Origin: Psychroflexus aurantiacus
GTDB lineage: Bacteria; Bacteroidota; Bacteroidia; Flavobacteriales; Flavobacteriaceae
DNA length: 64,000 bases
Direction: 5' to 3'
Assembly (NCBI RefSeq): GCF_010820555.1
Contig: NZ_JAAIKD010000004.1
Span: forward strand, 124,001-188,000
The notes beneath the pieces were generated by a model. It was not told where the DNA came from and did no database searches. It saw only the letters and a program-made list of their open reading frames with translations. Made by a program: the position numbers and the translations under genes. This document shows positions 19,074 through 28,067 of this stretch, in pieces; the stretch's first letter is position 1, and each line of letters opens with the position of its first letter.

Positions 19074-20546
19074 ATGAGTGATTCCCTGAATGTACCTGAA
19101 GAAGACCCGTCCGGCACCAAAATAAAACTGAGTATTTGGCAGGCTTTAATACCAGTGATAGTGCTTATAGGTATGTTGGCTTATAATGTTTTTATTTATG
19201 GAGATGATTCGCTTGCAGGCTCTAATCAGTTCATACTGCTGATGGGTGGTGCTGTAGCAGCGATTGTGGGTGTTTCCAAAGGCGCGAGGTTTGAAACGAT
19301 GATAGAGGATGTCGCCAAGAATATAAAATCTACCACCGAGCCCATTTTAATTTTACTGATGGTGGGCGCGCTGGCAGGAACCTGGTTGCTTAGTGGAATC
19401 ATACCAACCATGATTTACTACGGCTTGCAAATCCTTAACCCTACGATATTTCTTGCAGCCTGTGTAATTATATGTTCGGTCATATCCGTTGCCACAGGAA
19501 GCAGCTGGACAACTTCGGCCACCGTTGGTATTGCCTTAATCGGTATTGCAGAAGCGCTGGGTGTGTCTGTTGCAATGACTGCCGGAGCGGTATTGTCCGG
19601 GGGGTATTTCGGAGATAAATTATCGCCCATGAGTGATACGACCAACTTGGCGCCGGCCATGGCAGGGACAGATTTGTTTACCCACATCAGGTATATGACC
19701 ATTACAACCGTTCCAACCATTATCATTACCCTGCTTGTGTTTGTCATTATTGGTTTAAATCTTGACACCTCCGGCCAAACCAATCCAAACGAAATTCTGA
19801 GCAGTATAGATGCCTCTTTCAATGTATCAGGCTGGTTATTTGTGGTTCCGGTTTTGGTTATTTTTTTAATCGTAAAGAAAACACCGCCGCTGATTGCCTT
19901 GCTTTTAGGTACACTTTTAGCGGCTGTTGCCGCCCTTATTTTTCAGCCTGATTTGGTTCAGCTCATTGGTGGCGGAGACAGGCTCACTTTTGAAACCGCA
20001 TATAAAGGCATCATGAATTCGATTACGGTGGCTACTGTAATTCCTACAGAAAATGAAACTTTACAGGGATTATTTTCAGCTGGCGGGATGTATGGCATGT
20101 TAGGCACGATCTGGCTGATTATCTGTGCTATGGTTTTTGGTGGTATTATGGATGCTATCGGCGCCCTTGAGCGAATTAGCGAAGCCCTTTTGAATCTGTT
20201 TACATCTACTTTCGGGTTGTTTTTTAGCACAGTCACCAGTTGTCTGGCTTTAAACCTAACCGCTTCCGATCAGTACCTTGCCATTGTGGTTCCTGGAAAA
20301 ATGTTTGCAAAAGCCTACGAAAAGAAAGGCTTAGCGCCGGAAAACCTGAGTAGGACTTTAGAGGACTCGGGTACAGTTACATCCGTACTCGTCCCCTGGA
20401 ATACCTGCGGGGCCTACCATAGTGGGGTTTTGGGTGTGCCGGTAGTGGATTACTTTTTCTACGCGATATTTAATTATTTGAGTCCTTTCGTCACCCTGTT
20501 TTTTGCTGCTTTCAACATTAAAATAAGACAACTGAGAAAAAAATAA
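19074..20546 (+). CDS. Na+/H+ antiporter, NhaC family
   Basis: The 490-residue protein is a polytopic carrier with about 11-12 hydrophobic segments, matching the NhaC family of sodium/proton antiporters. Characteristic blocks are TGSSWTTSATVGIALIGIA near residue 143 and GGYFGDKLSPMSDTTNLAP near residue 176. The C-terminal region has the LEDSGTVTSVLVPWNTCGAY block near residue 426. These Asp- and Ser/Thr-rich stretches are thought to form the ion path. Sodium export fits a marine lifestyle, but malate-lactate type NhaC relatives also exist. The bshB1 gene starts 3 bases after the stop, so the two are probably co-transcribed. Confidence 0.9.
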   Translation: MSDSLNVPEEDPSGTKIKLSIWQALIPVIVLIGMLAYNVFIYGDDSLAGSNQFILLMGGAVAAIVGVSKGARFETMIEDVAKNIKSTTEPILILLMVGALAGTWLLSGIIPTMIYYGLQILNPTIFLAACVIICSVISVATGSSWTTSATVGIALIGIAEALGVSVAMTAGAVLSGGYFGDKLSPMSDTTNLAPAMAGTDLFTHIRYMTITTVPTIIITLLVFVIIGLNLDTSGQTNPNEILSSIDASFNVSGWLFVVPVLVIFLIVKKTPPLIALLLGTLLAAVAALIFQPDLVQLIGGGDRLTFETAYKGIMNSITVATVIPTENETLQGLFSAGGMYGMLGTIWLIICAMVFGGIMDAIGALERISEALLNLFTSTFGLFFSTVTSCLALNLTASDQYLAIVVPGKMFAKAYEKKGLAPENLSRTLEDSGTVTSVLVPWNTCGAYHSGVLGVPVVDYFFYAIFNYLSPFVTLFFAAFNIKIRQLRKK

Positions 20547-20549
20547 ATT

Positions 20550-21266
20550 ATGAAATTAGATATACTGGCTATTGGAGCACATCCCGACGATGTAGAACTG
20601 AGCTGTTCCGGGACACTGGCTAAAGAAATCAGTAATGGAAAGAAGGTTGGAATTTTAGATTTGACCCGCGGGGAACTGGGAACGCGCGGTACTGCTGAAA
20701 TTAGAGATGAAGAAGCCAGGAACGCAGCCGAAATTCTTGGTGTAAGCATGCGAAAAAACCTAGAATTCAGCGATGGATTTTTTACGAATAATACCGCTCA
20801 TCAACTCGAGGTCATCAAAATCCTGAGGAAATACAGACCTGATGTTGTTTTGTGCAATGCCATCCGTGACCGGCATATAGACCACGGGAAGGGAAGTCAG
20901 CTCGTTAGCGATTCCTGCTTCCTGAGCGGTTTAAAAAAGATAGAAACCATTTGCGAGGGCAATTCTCAAAGGGAATGGAGACCAAAGCATGTGTATCATT
21001 ATATACAATGGTTTGATATTGAACCCGATATCGTGGTGGATATAACCGGGTTTATGGACAAGAAAATAGAATGTATCAAAGCCTATAAGTCTCAGTTTTA
21101 CGATATAGAAAGCAAAGAGCCTGAAACTCCTATTTCCAGTTCCAATTTTTTTGACAGCATCACCTACAGAGCCAGAAACTTAGGTAGATTCATTAACACC
21201 GAGCATGCTGAAGGCTTTACTGTGGAAAGGTATCCTGCGGTGGATTCTATATTTGATTTAATTTAA
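20550..21266 (+). CDS. bshB1: Bacillithiol biosynthesis deacetylase BshB1
   Basis: BshB1 removes the acetyl group from N-acetylglucosaminyl-malate, the second step in making bacillithiol, the low-molecular-weight thiol used in place of glutathione by many Firmicutes and Bacteroidota. The 238-residue protein has the zinc-binding PIG-L motif GAHPDDVE (residues 9-16). It also has the family-specific LTRGELGTRGT block, the second metal segment RDRHIDHGKG near residue 108, and FNTEHAEGF-like sequence (INTEHAEGF) near the C-terminus. The other two pathway genes are not in this window. Spacing of 3 bases to the antiporter and 44 bases to acs suggests one transcript. Confidence 0.93.
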   Translation: MKLDILAIGAHPDDVELSCSGTLAKEISNGKKVGILDLTRGELGTRGTAEIRDEEARNAAEILGVSMRKNLEFSDGFFTNNTAHQLEVIKILRKYRPDVVLCNAIRDRHIDHGKGSQLVSDSCFLSGLKKIETICEGNSQREWRPKHVYHYIQWFDIEPDIVVDITGFMDKKIECIKAYKSQFYDIESKEPETPISSSNFFDSITYRARNLGRFINTEHAEGFTVERYPAVDSIFDLI

Positions 21267-21310
21267 TACTGCTCAAATCATTAAATTCATAATATAAACA
21301 CCTTATAGAG

Positions 21311-23311
21311 ATGAATCAAGAATCACAACAAAATAGCTCAAAGCATTCAGTTAATCCTGAAAAGTTGAAATCGCTAAAGGAGTTAAGTAAAGAGTATTAT
21401 AACATCGATTCACTTGCCAAGTACATAGATGTGTATAGAATATCTCAGACCGATCCAGATGATTTTTGGAACACTATTGCAGATCGAAATTTTGTATGGA
21501 AGCGCAAATGGGATTCGGTATTGAAATGGAGTCCTGAAAAAGCGGAGGTAACATGGTTTGAAGGTGCTCAGCTTAACATCACTGAAAATGCAATTGACAG
21601 GCATCTAAAAACCAGGGGAAACAAGACTGCCATTATATGGGAACCGAATAATCCTGACGAAGAGGCGCTTTATATCAGCTACAGCGAATTATCCGAGCGG
21701 GTGAATAAAATGGCCAATGTGCTGAAGAAAAATGGAGTGCAGAAAGGGGATCGGGTTTGCATTTACCTGCCTATGATTCCTGAACTGGCCATCGCCACGT
21801 TGGCCTGTGCCAGAATTGGAGCGGTACATTCTGTGGTTTTTGCCGGATTTTCAGCCTCTGCGCTGTCTTCAAGAATCAATGATTCGAATTGCAGGATGGT
21901 AATCACCTCGGATGGTTCTTACAGAGGCTCTAAAAGCATTGACTTAAAGAGCATTGTGGATGAAGCTTTGGAATCGACACCCTCAGTAGACTGTGTATTG
22001 GTTGTAAAACGCATCTTCTCTAAAGTTGAAATGCGTAAAGGCCGTGATGTGTGGCTTCATGAAGAGTTAAAACAGGTGAACGATACCTGTGAGGCAGAAG
22101 TGATGAATGCAGAAGACACGCTATTCATTTTATATACCTCAGGTTCTACAGGAACCCCTAAAGGCATGGTACATACTACCGCTGGGTATATGGTTTACAC
22201 CGCTTTTTCCTTCAAGAATATTTTTCAATATAAAGAAGATGATGTGTACTGGTGTACGGCCGATATCGGCTGGATTACAGGACACTCTTATATCGTGTAT
22301 GGTCCATTGCTGAACGGAGCAACCACCCTCATGTTTGAAGGGGTTCCTTCGTACCCCGATTATGGCAGATTCTGGAATATAGTTGAAAAATATAATGTCA
22401 ATCAATTTTATACTGCACCCACAGCTATAAGAGCTTTGGCTAAACAAGACATCGAATTTGTTAATACTTACGATTTATCGTCTTTAAAAGTTTTAGGGAG
22501 TGTTGGCGAGCCTATCAATGAAGAAGCCTGGAACTGGTATTATGAGAACATTGGTAAGCGAAAATGCCCTATCGTAGATACCTGGTGGCAAACAGAAACA
22601 GGAGGCATCATGATCTCTCCGATTCCGTTTGTGACCCCGACCAAACCCACCTATGCAACCTTGCCTTTGCCGGGTATCCAGCCTTCACTGATGGATGACA
22701 GCGGAAATGAAATACAGGGTAATTCGGTCTCCGGTAAGCTGTGTATCAAGTATCCCTGGCCAAGTATGGCAAGAACGGTTTATGGAAATCATCAGCGTTA
22801 TAAAGACACTTATTTTTCAGCCTTTAAGGATGTCTATTTTACCGGCGACGGGGCGCTCAGGGACGAAGTCGGCTATTACAGGATCACGGGCAGAGTAGAT
22901 GATGTCATTATTGTTTCCGGTCACAATTTAGGTACCGCACCCATAGAAGATGCCATCAATGAACATCCTGCTGTCGCTGAATCTGCAATCATCGGCTTCC
23001 CTCATCAGGTAAAAGGAAATGCTCTGGCAGGTTTTGTGATTTTGAAAAATGAAGGCGAATCCAGAAATAAAGAGAATTTGAGTAAAGAAATCAATCAGCT
23101 CATTGCGAGCAAAATTGGGCCGATAGCCAAGTTGGACCGCATACATTTTGTGTCTGGCTTGCCAAAAACACGAAGTGGTAAGATTATGAGGCGTATCATG
23201 CGAAAGATTTCTTCCGGTGAAGGAAATCAGATTGGAGATGTATCTACCTTGCTGGATCCAAGTATTGTGGAGGAAATCAAAGAAAAAGTACAACCTTTTT
23301 TGGATGAATAA
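21311..23311 (+). CDS. acs: Acetyl-CoA synthetase
   Basis: Acs activates acetate to acetyl-CoA through an acetyl-adenylate. The 666-residue protein has the N-terminal ACAS domain (DPDDFWNTIADRNF) and the ATP-binding P-loop YTSGSTGTPKG near residue 275. The WWQTETGGIM motif lies near residue 422. The C-terminal swinging domain carries the catalytic lysine K624 in TRSGKIMRR, the residue acetylated for regulation in other bacteria. Full length for the family. No terminator is visible before the gene, so it may be read with NhaC and bshB1. Confidence 0.95.
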   Translation: MNQESQQNSSKHSVNPEKLKSLKELSKEYYNIDSLAKYIDVYRISQTDPDDFWNTIADRNFVWKRKWDSVLKWSPEKAEVTWFEGAQLNITENAIDRHLKTRGNKTAIIWEPNNPDEEALYISYSELSERVNKMANVLKKNGVQKGDRVCIYLPMIPELAIATLACARIGAVHSVVFAGFSASALSSRINDSNCRMVITSDGSYRGSKSIDLKSIVDEALESTPSVDCVLVVKRIFSKVEMRKGRDVWLHEELKQVNDTCEAEVMNAEDTLFILYTSGSTGTPKGMVHTTAGYMVYTAFSFKNIFQYKEDDVYWCTADIGWITGHSYIVYGPLLNGATTLMFEGVPSYPDYGRFWNIVEKYNVNQFYTAPTAIRALAKQDIEFVNTYDLSSLKVLGSVGEPINEEAWNWYYENIGKRKCPIVDTWWQTETGGIMISPIPFVTPTKPTYATLPLPGIQPSLMDDSGNEIQGNSVSGKLCIKYPWPSMARTVYGNHQRYKDTYFSAFKDVYFTGDGALRDEVGYYRITGRVDDVIIVSGHNLGTAPIEDAINEHPAVAESAIIGFPHQVKGNALAGFVILKNEGESRNKENLSKEINQLIASKIGPIAKLDRIHFVSGLPKTRSGKIMRRIMRKISSGEGNQIGDVSTLLDPSIVEEIKEKVQPFLDE

Positions 23312-23412
23312 AGTCCTGAATTTTTAAAAGGAATCCGGATCAGCAGATTTATAACCCATTCACGCTTAATGTGCTGAATGGGTTATAATTTTACTTTTAT
23401 TTATCTAAATCC

Positions 23413-23443
23413 TTTTGTAGAATGCAATATTATATTAAATTTG
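23413..23443 (+). promoter_or_regulatory. Promoter of tRNA-His
   Basis: TTTTG at 23413-23417, an 18-base spacer and TAAATTTG at 23436-23443 form a full consensus promoter 22 bases ahead of the tRNA. Confidence 0.75.
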
Positions 23444-23464
23444 CATCGTCTTAAAGGACAACTG

Positions 23465-23538
23465 GTGGATGTAGCTCAGCTGGTTAGAGCACTGGTTTGT
23501 GGTACCAGGGGTCGTGGGTTCGAGCCCCATCTTCCACC
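23465..23538 (+). tRNA. tRNA-His (anticodon GTG)
   Basis: A complete cloverleaf can be folded. The acceptor arm is GTGGATG with CTTCCAC (one T-T mismatch). The D arm is GCTC/GAGC, and the anticodon stem CTGGT/ACCAG presents the loop TTGTGGT with anticodon GTG. The T arm has loop TTCGAGC. A G lies at position -1 opposite C73, the identity element of histidine tRNA. The 3' CCA is not fully encoded. It is transcribed alone, with its own promoter and a terminator directly after it. Confidence 0.95.
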
Positions 23539-23540
23539 CA

Positions 23541-23578
23541 AAAAAAAGGTCTTATCCATTTGGATAAGACCTTTTTTA
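23541..23578. terminator. Bidirectional terminator between tRNA-His and the M28 peptidase
   Basis: AAGGTCTTATCCA and TGGATAAGACCTT form a 13-bp stem flanked by A and T runs, so it can stop transcription from both sides. Confidence 0.9.
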
Positions 23579-23594
23579 GTTTATACAGGTTCTA

Positions 23595-24932
23595 TTACCT
23601 CATTATCTTTGAAGGAAATACGACGACACTTTCGTGTCCGTTTTCACCAACAGCAGAAATTCCGAAGAAAAAATTATCGATAATGATTCCTTCCAGTGTG
23701 ATTTCATTCACGTTTTCCACATATCTGAAATGATCCCAGGTTGGGGAAGTGGTAGACCTCCAATATACCTTGTAGCCTTTAACATCTTCCGGGTTTTCCT
23801 GTTCCCATTTGAATCTGACCGAAGGTTCTACAATTCCACCAATGGCTACTTCGGAAGGAGCGGGAGGGGCCCAGGCTAAACTCGCCATGCTAATGGCATT
23901 CACGGCAGTTAATTTTTTGACATAGTCAAAATTAACATGTTCTATCACGTCGCCATAAGCGATGCCACTTTCCACTCTGACGTCCTGGTGCTGCTGGTTA
24001 TAGTTTTCATGGGCTTCCATGATTCTGATCCCGGGATAGCCCAAATCGTTAAAAGACCTGTGATGTCCCCCTCGACCAAAACGGTCTAAACGGTAAATCA
24101 TGATTGGATTCATTTCTGGCATATAGGTTTGTGTCGTTTCATACACATATCTGGCCAGCTGTCTGGAAACACCATCCACTTCACCGCCATAATAACGCTT
24201 CATTTGCCTCTCTCTATCGGTTTCGGTCGGGTTGTGAGCCTCGCTGAAAATCCGGAAGCTTCTGTTATCAATCACGCCGTCAAGTCCTTCAATGTTGCCA
24301 ATCATGTCGTTATTAAGCACACCAATAATATCCCAGCCTTTCTCTTTGGCATATTCGGCCAGAAACTTACCGCCAAACAAACCCTGTTCTTCACCACTCA
24401 GTCCCACATATACTATACTGTGATCAAATTCATACTGCGAAAGTACTCTGGCGGCTTCCATAGCACCTGCCATTCCAGTGGCATTGTCATTTGCACCGGG
24501 AGCATCGGTTGTAAAATCCTGAGTGTCTGAAGCTCTGGAATCGATATCCCCACTCATAATGACATAGGAATTTGGATACTTTTTACCTTTCTGAATGGCA
24601 ACTACATTCTTAATTTCGGCTGTTTTAGGAATTCTGCTCCCCATATCTGGGGTTACGGTTTTACTTTGAAAGAAGACTTCAAGACAGTTGTTGCAGTCGG
24701 ATGAAATCGTTTCAAACTCTTTTTTAATCCAGCGTCTTGCCGCACCTATACCGCGGGTATCGCTTTCGGTTTCACTAAAGGTGTTCCGGGTTCCGAAATC
24801 AGCCAGATTCTGTACATAATATTCCAGTTTTTCTGCGGATACATCCTCTACGATATCATAAATCCGGGTATCGATTTGACCGTAAAAAGCAGTCGAAATC
24901 GCTAAAAAGACAATTGTAAGTATGGTTTTCAT
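23595..24932 (-). CDS. Secreted M28 family metallopeptidase with C-terminal beta-sandwich domain
   Basis: The 445-residue protein has a signal peptide (MKTILTIVFLAISTAFYGQ) and a zinc aminopeptidase fold of family M28. Expected metal ligands are D149 in PGANDNATG, E182 in GEEQGLFGG, D209 in NNDMIGN and H290 in GRGGHHRSF. The remaining ligand, normally His in an HxDS motif, is Asp here (GDIDSR, D129). Cys80 and Cys83 could form a disulfide. Residues from about 350 resemble a fibronectin type III domain (PSVRFKWEQENPEDVKGYKVYW). It probably trims peptides outside the cytoplasm. It stands alone, convergent with tRNA-His. Confidence 0.88.
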   Translation of the reverse strand: MKTILTIVFLAISTAFYGQIDTRIYDIVEDVSAEKLEYYVQNLADFGTRNTFSETESDTRGIGAARRWIKKEFETISSDCNNCLEVFFQSKTVTPDMGSRIPKTAEIKNVVAIQKGKKYPNSYVIMSGDIDSRASDTQDFTTDAPGANDNATGMAGAMEAARVLSQYEFDHSIVYVGLSGEEQGLFGGKFLAEYAKEKGWDIIGVLNNDMIGNIEGLDGVIDNRSFRIFSEAHNPTETDRERQMKRYYGGEVDGVSRQLARYVYETTQTYMPEMNPIMIYRLDRFGRGGHHRSFNDLGYPGIRIMEAHENYNQQHQDVRVESGIAYGDVIEHVNFDYVKKLTAVNAISMASLAWAPPAPSEVAIGGIVEPSVRFKWEQENPEDVKGYKVYWRSTTSPTWDHFRYVENVNEITLEGIIIDNFFFGISAVGENGHESVVVFPSKIMR

Positions 24933-25003
24933 ATAAATCTATTTTTGGCTCAATTTACTATAATTTTAGAGGAATAAAAATTTTTAGAGCTAAGCGGGTT
25001 TGT

Positions 25004-25011
25004 TATCTTTG
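25004..25011 (+). promoter_or_regulatory. -7 element of pheT
   Basis: TATCTTTG matches TAnnTTTG exactly, 21 bases upstream of the ATG. The -33 region has only a TTTTTAG stretch. Confidence 0.5.
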
Positions 25012-25032
25012 CGCCTGCTATAGATATATATT

Positions 25033-27459
25033 ATGAAGATTTCTTATAACTGGTTAAAGCAATTTCTGAAAACCAAATGGACAGCCCAGGAAACTGAAGT
25101 TTTACTCACTGACTTAGGTCTTGAGGTTGAGGGGATTACAGATTTTGAATCTATTAAAGGAGGACTGGAAGGCATAGTCGTTGGCTATGTTGAATCCTGT
25201 GAATCTCATCCCAATGCGGATCGCTTAAAAATCACCAAAGTAAACATTGGCAAAGGAAAGCCGGTTTCTATAGTATGTGGTGCTCCCAACGTTGCCCAGG
25301 GACAAAATGTTCCCGTGGCTACGATTGGTACTAGGCTTTATGATGAAAAAGGTCAGCCCTGGTCAATCAAGAAAGGAAAGATCAGAGGGGAGGTAAGTGA
25401 AGGGATGATTTGTGCAGAAGACGAAATCGGAATTGGTAAAAGCCATGCCGGAATTATGGTTCTAGGAGAAAACCTCATTCCAGGAACACCCCTTAATCAG
25501 GTATTTGCAGTGGAAAAAGATCAGGTCTTCGAAATCGGTCTTACTCCTAACCGTGCAGATGCGATGAGCCATTGGGGGGTAGCCAGAGACCTTAGAGCCG
25601 GACTGATTCAAAATGAAATCAGTATTCCTATAGATACGCCGTCGGTAAGCAGTTTTCATGTGGACAACAGAAGTCTAAGAGTTTCTATTTCTGTGAATCA
25701 GCCCGAACTTGCACCTAGGTATTGTGGTGTAAGTATATCCGGTCTGGAAGTTAAAGATTCTCCAGACTGGCTTAAAAACAGACTTAAGGCTATTGGCGTA
25801 AATCCAAAAAATAATATTGTTGATGCGACCAATTATGTTCTGCACGAAATCGGGCAGCCATTACATGCCTTCGATCTGGATAAAGTCAAAAACAATAAAA
25901 TTGAAGTAAAAACTCTGAAAACCGGTACTAAATTCACGACCTTAGATGGCGTTGAAAGAGAGCTTCATGAAGAGGATTTGATGATTTGCGATGACGAAAA
26001 ACCCTTGTGCATTGCTGGTGTATTTGGTGGTGCTGAAAGTGGAGTAACGTATAGTACAACTAATATTTTTCTAGAAAGCGCCTACTTCAATCCTGTGAGC
26101 ATTAGAAAAACTGCCAAGCGTCATGGATTGAATACAGATGCGTCTTTTCGCTTTGAACGGGGAATAGATCCTAATATAACGGAATTTGCCTTAAAACGCG
26201 CCGTAATTTTAATTCAGGAAATAGCTGGTGGTGTGGTCTCCAGCGATATTGACGATTTCTACCCTAAAAAAATAGAGGACTTCCAGGTCTTTTTAACTTT
26301 CGATAAAATCAACCAGCTAATAGGTCAGGAAATCGATACAGGGGTTATTAAAACGATTTTGACCTCTTTAGACATCCGCGTGAACAATGTTTCTGAAAGT
26401 GGTCTGGGACTAACAATTCCTGCCTACAGAGTGGATGTGCAGCGAGAAGTGGATGTGATAGAGGAAATTCTGCGCGTATATGGCTACAACAACATTGAGT
26501 CTGATAGTAAATTCAATGTGTCTGTTGCCAATTCTTCAGTCTACGACGATTATAAAGTCCAGAATAAAATAGCGAACCAGCTGGTTTCTCAGGGCTTCTT
26601 TGAAATTATGTCCAATTCTCTGACGACCAAAGCCTATGTAGAACTGGCCGAGGACCTCAAAGCAGAACACAATGTGGATATACTCAATTACCTGAGCAAT
26701 GACCTGGGCGTTATGAGACAGTCGATGTTATTTTCCGGGTTGGAATCGGTAAGCTACAACATCAATCGGAAGAAAACCGATTTAAAGTTTTTTGAATTTG
26801 GCAAAACCTATCATAAAAAGGGCGATGACTTTCAGGAATTCAAGCATTTGGCCTTGTTCCTTACCGGTTCAAAAACTCCTGATTCCTGGTCGCATTTTCA
26901 GGAAAAAACCAATTTTTTTCAGCTGAAAGCCTATTTAGAACGTATTTTTGAACGCTTGGGTTTATCGAAGATTGAGTATCAATCCGCTGAATCGAAATCT
27001 ATTGCTGAAGGACTTATAGGGAAACTGAATTCTAAAACTGTGGTTGAATTTGGCAGGGTTACTACTGAAATTTTAACTCATTTCGACATCGATCAGGAGG
27101 TGCTTTATGCAGATATCCATTGGAATACTGTGTTGGACGCCCTTGAAAAAAAGCAGCTTAAAATCAGTGAAATTCCAAAATTTCCTTCCACTCAGCGTGA
27201 TTTTGCCCTATTGCTGGATCAGGGGGTGAAATTCGATGACCTTAAGGCAACGGCATTCCATACAGAGAAGAAAATATTGCAGGAGGTCGATTTATTCGAT
27301 GTTTACGAAGGAGAGAATCTTCCGGAAGACAAGAAAAGTTATGCACTTCGATTTAAATTCATGGATAATAAGAAAACACTCACCGATAAGCAGGTGGATA
27401 AAGTGATGAAGAAATTACAGACTCAATTTGAAATTAAATTCAATGCTACTTTAAGGTAG
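25033..27459 (+). CDS. pheT: Phenylalanine--tRNA ligase beta subunit
   Basis: PheT is the large subunit of the alpha2-beta2 enzyme that charges tRNA-Phe; the editing site for mis-charged tyrosine lies in this subunit. The 808-residue protein shows the N-terminal tRNA-binding OB fold (residues 40-150), the B3/B4 editing region with GLNTDASFRFERGIDP near residue 363, and B5. The C-terminal anticodon-binding domain ends the protein (SYALRFKFMDNKKTLTDKQVD). Full length for the family. As is common in Bacteroidota, pheS is not adjacent. A terminator follows directly. Confidence 0.97.
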   Translation: MKISYNWLKQFLKTKWTAQETEVLLTDLGLEVEGITDFESIKGGLEGIVVGYVESCESHPNADRLKITKVNIGKGKPVSIVCGAPNVAQGQNVPVATIGTRLYDEKGQPWSIKKGKIRGEVSEGMICAEDEIGIGKSHAGIMVLGENLIPGTPLNQVFAVEKDQVFEIGLTPNRADAMSHWGVARDLRAGLIQNEISIPIDTPSVSSFHVDNRSLRVSISVNQPELAPRYCGVSISGLEVKDSPDWLKNRLKAIGVNPKNNIVDATNYVLHEIGQPLHAFDLDKVKNNKIEVKTLKTGTKFTTLDGVERELHEEDLMICDDEKPLCIAGVFGGAESGVTYSTTNIFLESAYFNPVSIRKTAKRHGLNTDASFRFERGIDPNITEFALKRAVILIQEIAGGVVSSDIDDFYPKKIEDFQVFLTFDKINQLIGQEIDTGVIKTILTSLDIRVNNVSESGLGLTIPAYRVDVQREVDVIEEILRVYGYNNIESDSKFNVSVANSSVYDDYKVQNKIANQLVSQGFFEIMSNSLTTKAYVELAEDLKAEHNVDILNYLSNDLGVMRQSMLFSGLESVSYNINRKKTDLKFFEFGKTYHKKGDDFQEFKHLALFLTGSKTPDSWSHFQEKTNFFQLKAYLERIFERLGLSKIEYQSAESKSIAEGLIGKLNSKTVVEFGRVTTEILTHFDIDQEVLYADIHWNTVLDALEKKQLKISEIPKFPSTQRDFALLLDQGVKFDDLKATAFHTEKKILQEVDLFDVYEGENLPEDKKSYALRFKFMDNKKTLTDKQVDKVMKKLQTQFEIKFNATLR

Positions 27460-27479
27460 GTTTATTTTCACTTATATTT

Positions 27480-27512
27480 AATCCCCAAGCTTGAGTGTTT
27501 GGGGATTTTTTT
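27480..27512 (+). terminator. Intrinsic terminator of pheT
   Basis: AATCCCCAA (27480-27488) and TTGGGGATT (27499-27507) form a 9-bp stem followed by T residues. Confidence 0.88.
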
Positions 27513-27530
27513 AGTTTTAAACCAGAGGTA

Positions 27531-27971
27531 ATGGATTTACAGGATGAGTTTGTAAAGAAAATGATCGAGGAAATTATTCCGATTCACAAGTTTTTGGGTC
27601 TGGAACTGCTTCATATTGAAAAAGATTTTGTGAAGGTAAGAGTTCCTTTCCGACCGGAAGTGGTCGGTGATATTCGTTCCAACCGATGGCACGGAGGTAT
27701 TATTACCACGGTGATGGATTCAGTCGGGGGAATTGTTGGAGGAACACACTTAAGTTCCATAAAAGACAAGATGGCCACTATCGATATTCGTGTTGATTTT
27801 TTATCTCCTGCATTTGGCAAAGCCATCATCGTGGAAGGAAGAACGCTCAGACTTGGCTCCAGAATCTTTGTCGCTCAAATGAAATGCTATTTAGAAGAAG
27901 ATGACGAACACGAAACTGTTGCAGAAGGAAGAGCGGTTTACAACTTCATTCGCCTGAACCAACAGGAATAA
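27531..27971 (+). CDS. Hotdog-fold thioesterase, PaaI/acyl-CoA thioesterase-like
   Basis: The 146-residue protein has the single hotdog fold of the PaaI thioesterase group. The core block HGGIITTVMDSVGGIVGG (about residues 60-78) contains the conserved HGG and the acidic residue on the central helix. The segment MATIDIRVDFLSPA follows. Such enzymes hydrolyse acyl-CoA thioesters; the acyl chain is unknown. A GTG 36 bases upstream keeps the frame open, but it lies in the pheT terminator. The ATG at 27531, with AGAGG 5 bases ahead, is the better start. Confidence 0.83.
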   Translation: MDLQDEFVKKMIEEIIPIHKFLGLELLHIEKDFVKVRVPFRPEVVGDIRSNRWHGGIITTVMDSVGGIVGGTHLSSIKDKMATIDIRVDFLSPAFGKAIIVEGRTLRLGSRIFVAQMKCYLEEDDEHETVAEGRAVYNFIRLNQQE

Positions 27972-28067
27972 GCTTGAATATATACTTAATGGGTGTTAAA
28001 TTTTTAATTCCCAATTGCTTGAATTTAACTTACTTATTACTTTTATATCGAATGTTGAAAAAGAGCT

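Noticed and set aside
27495-27530. GTG start for the thioesterase
   Set aside because: The GTG is in the loop of the pheT terminator; the ATG at 27531 has AGAGG ahead of it.
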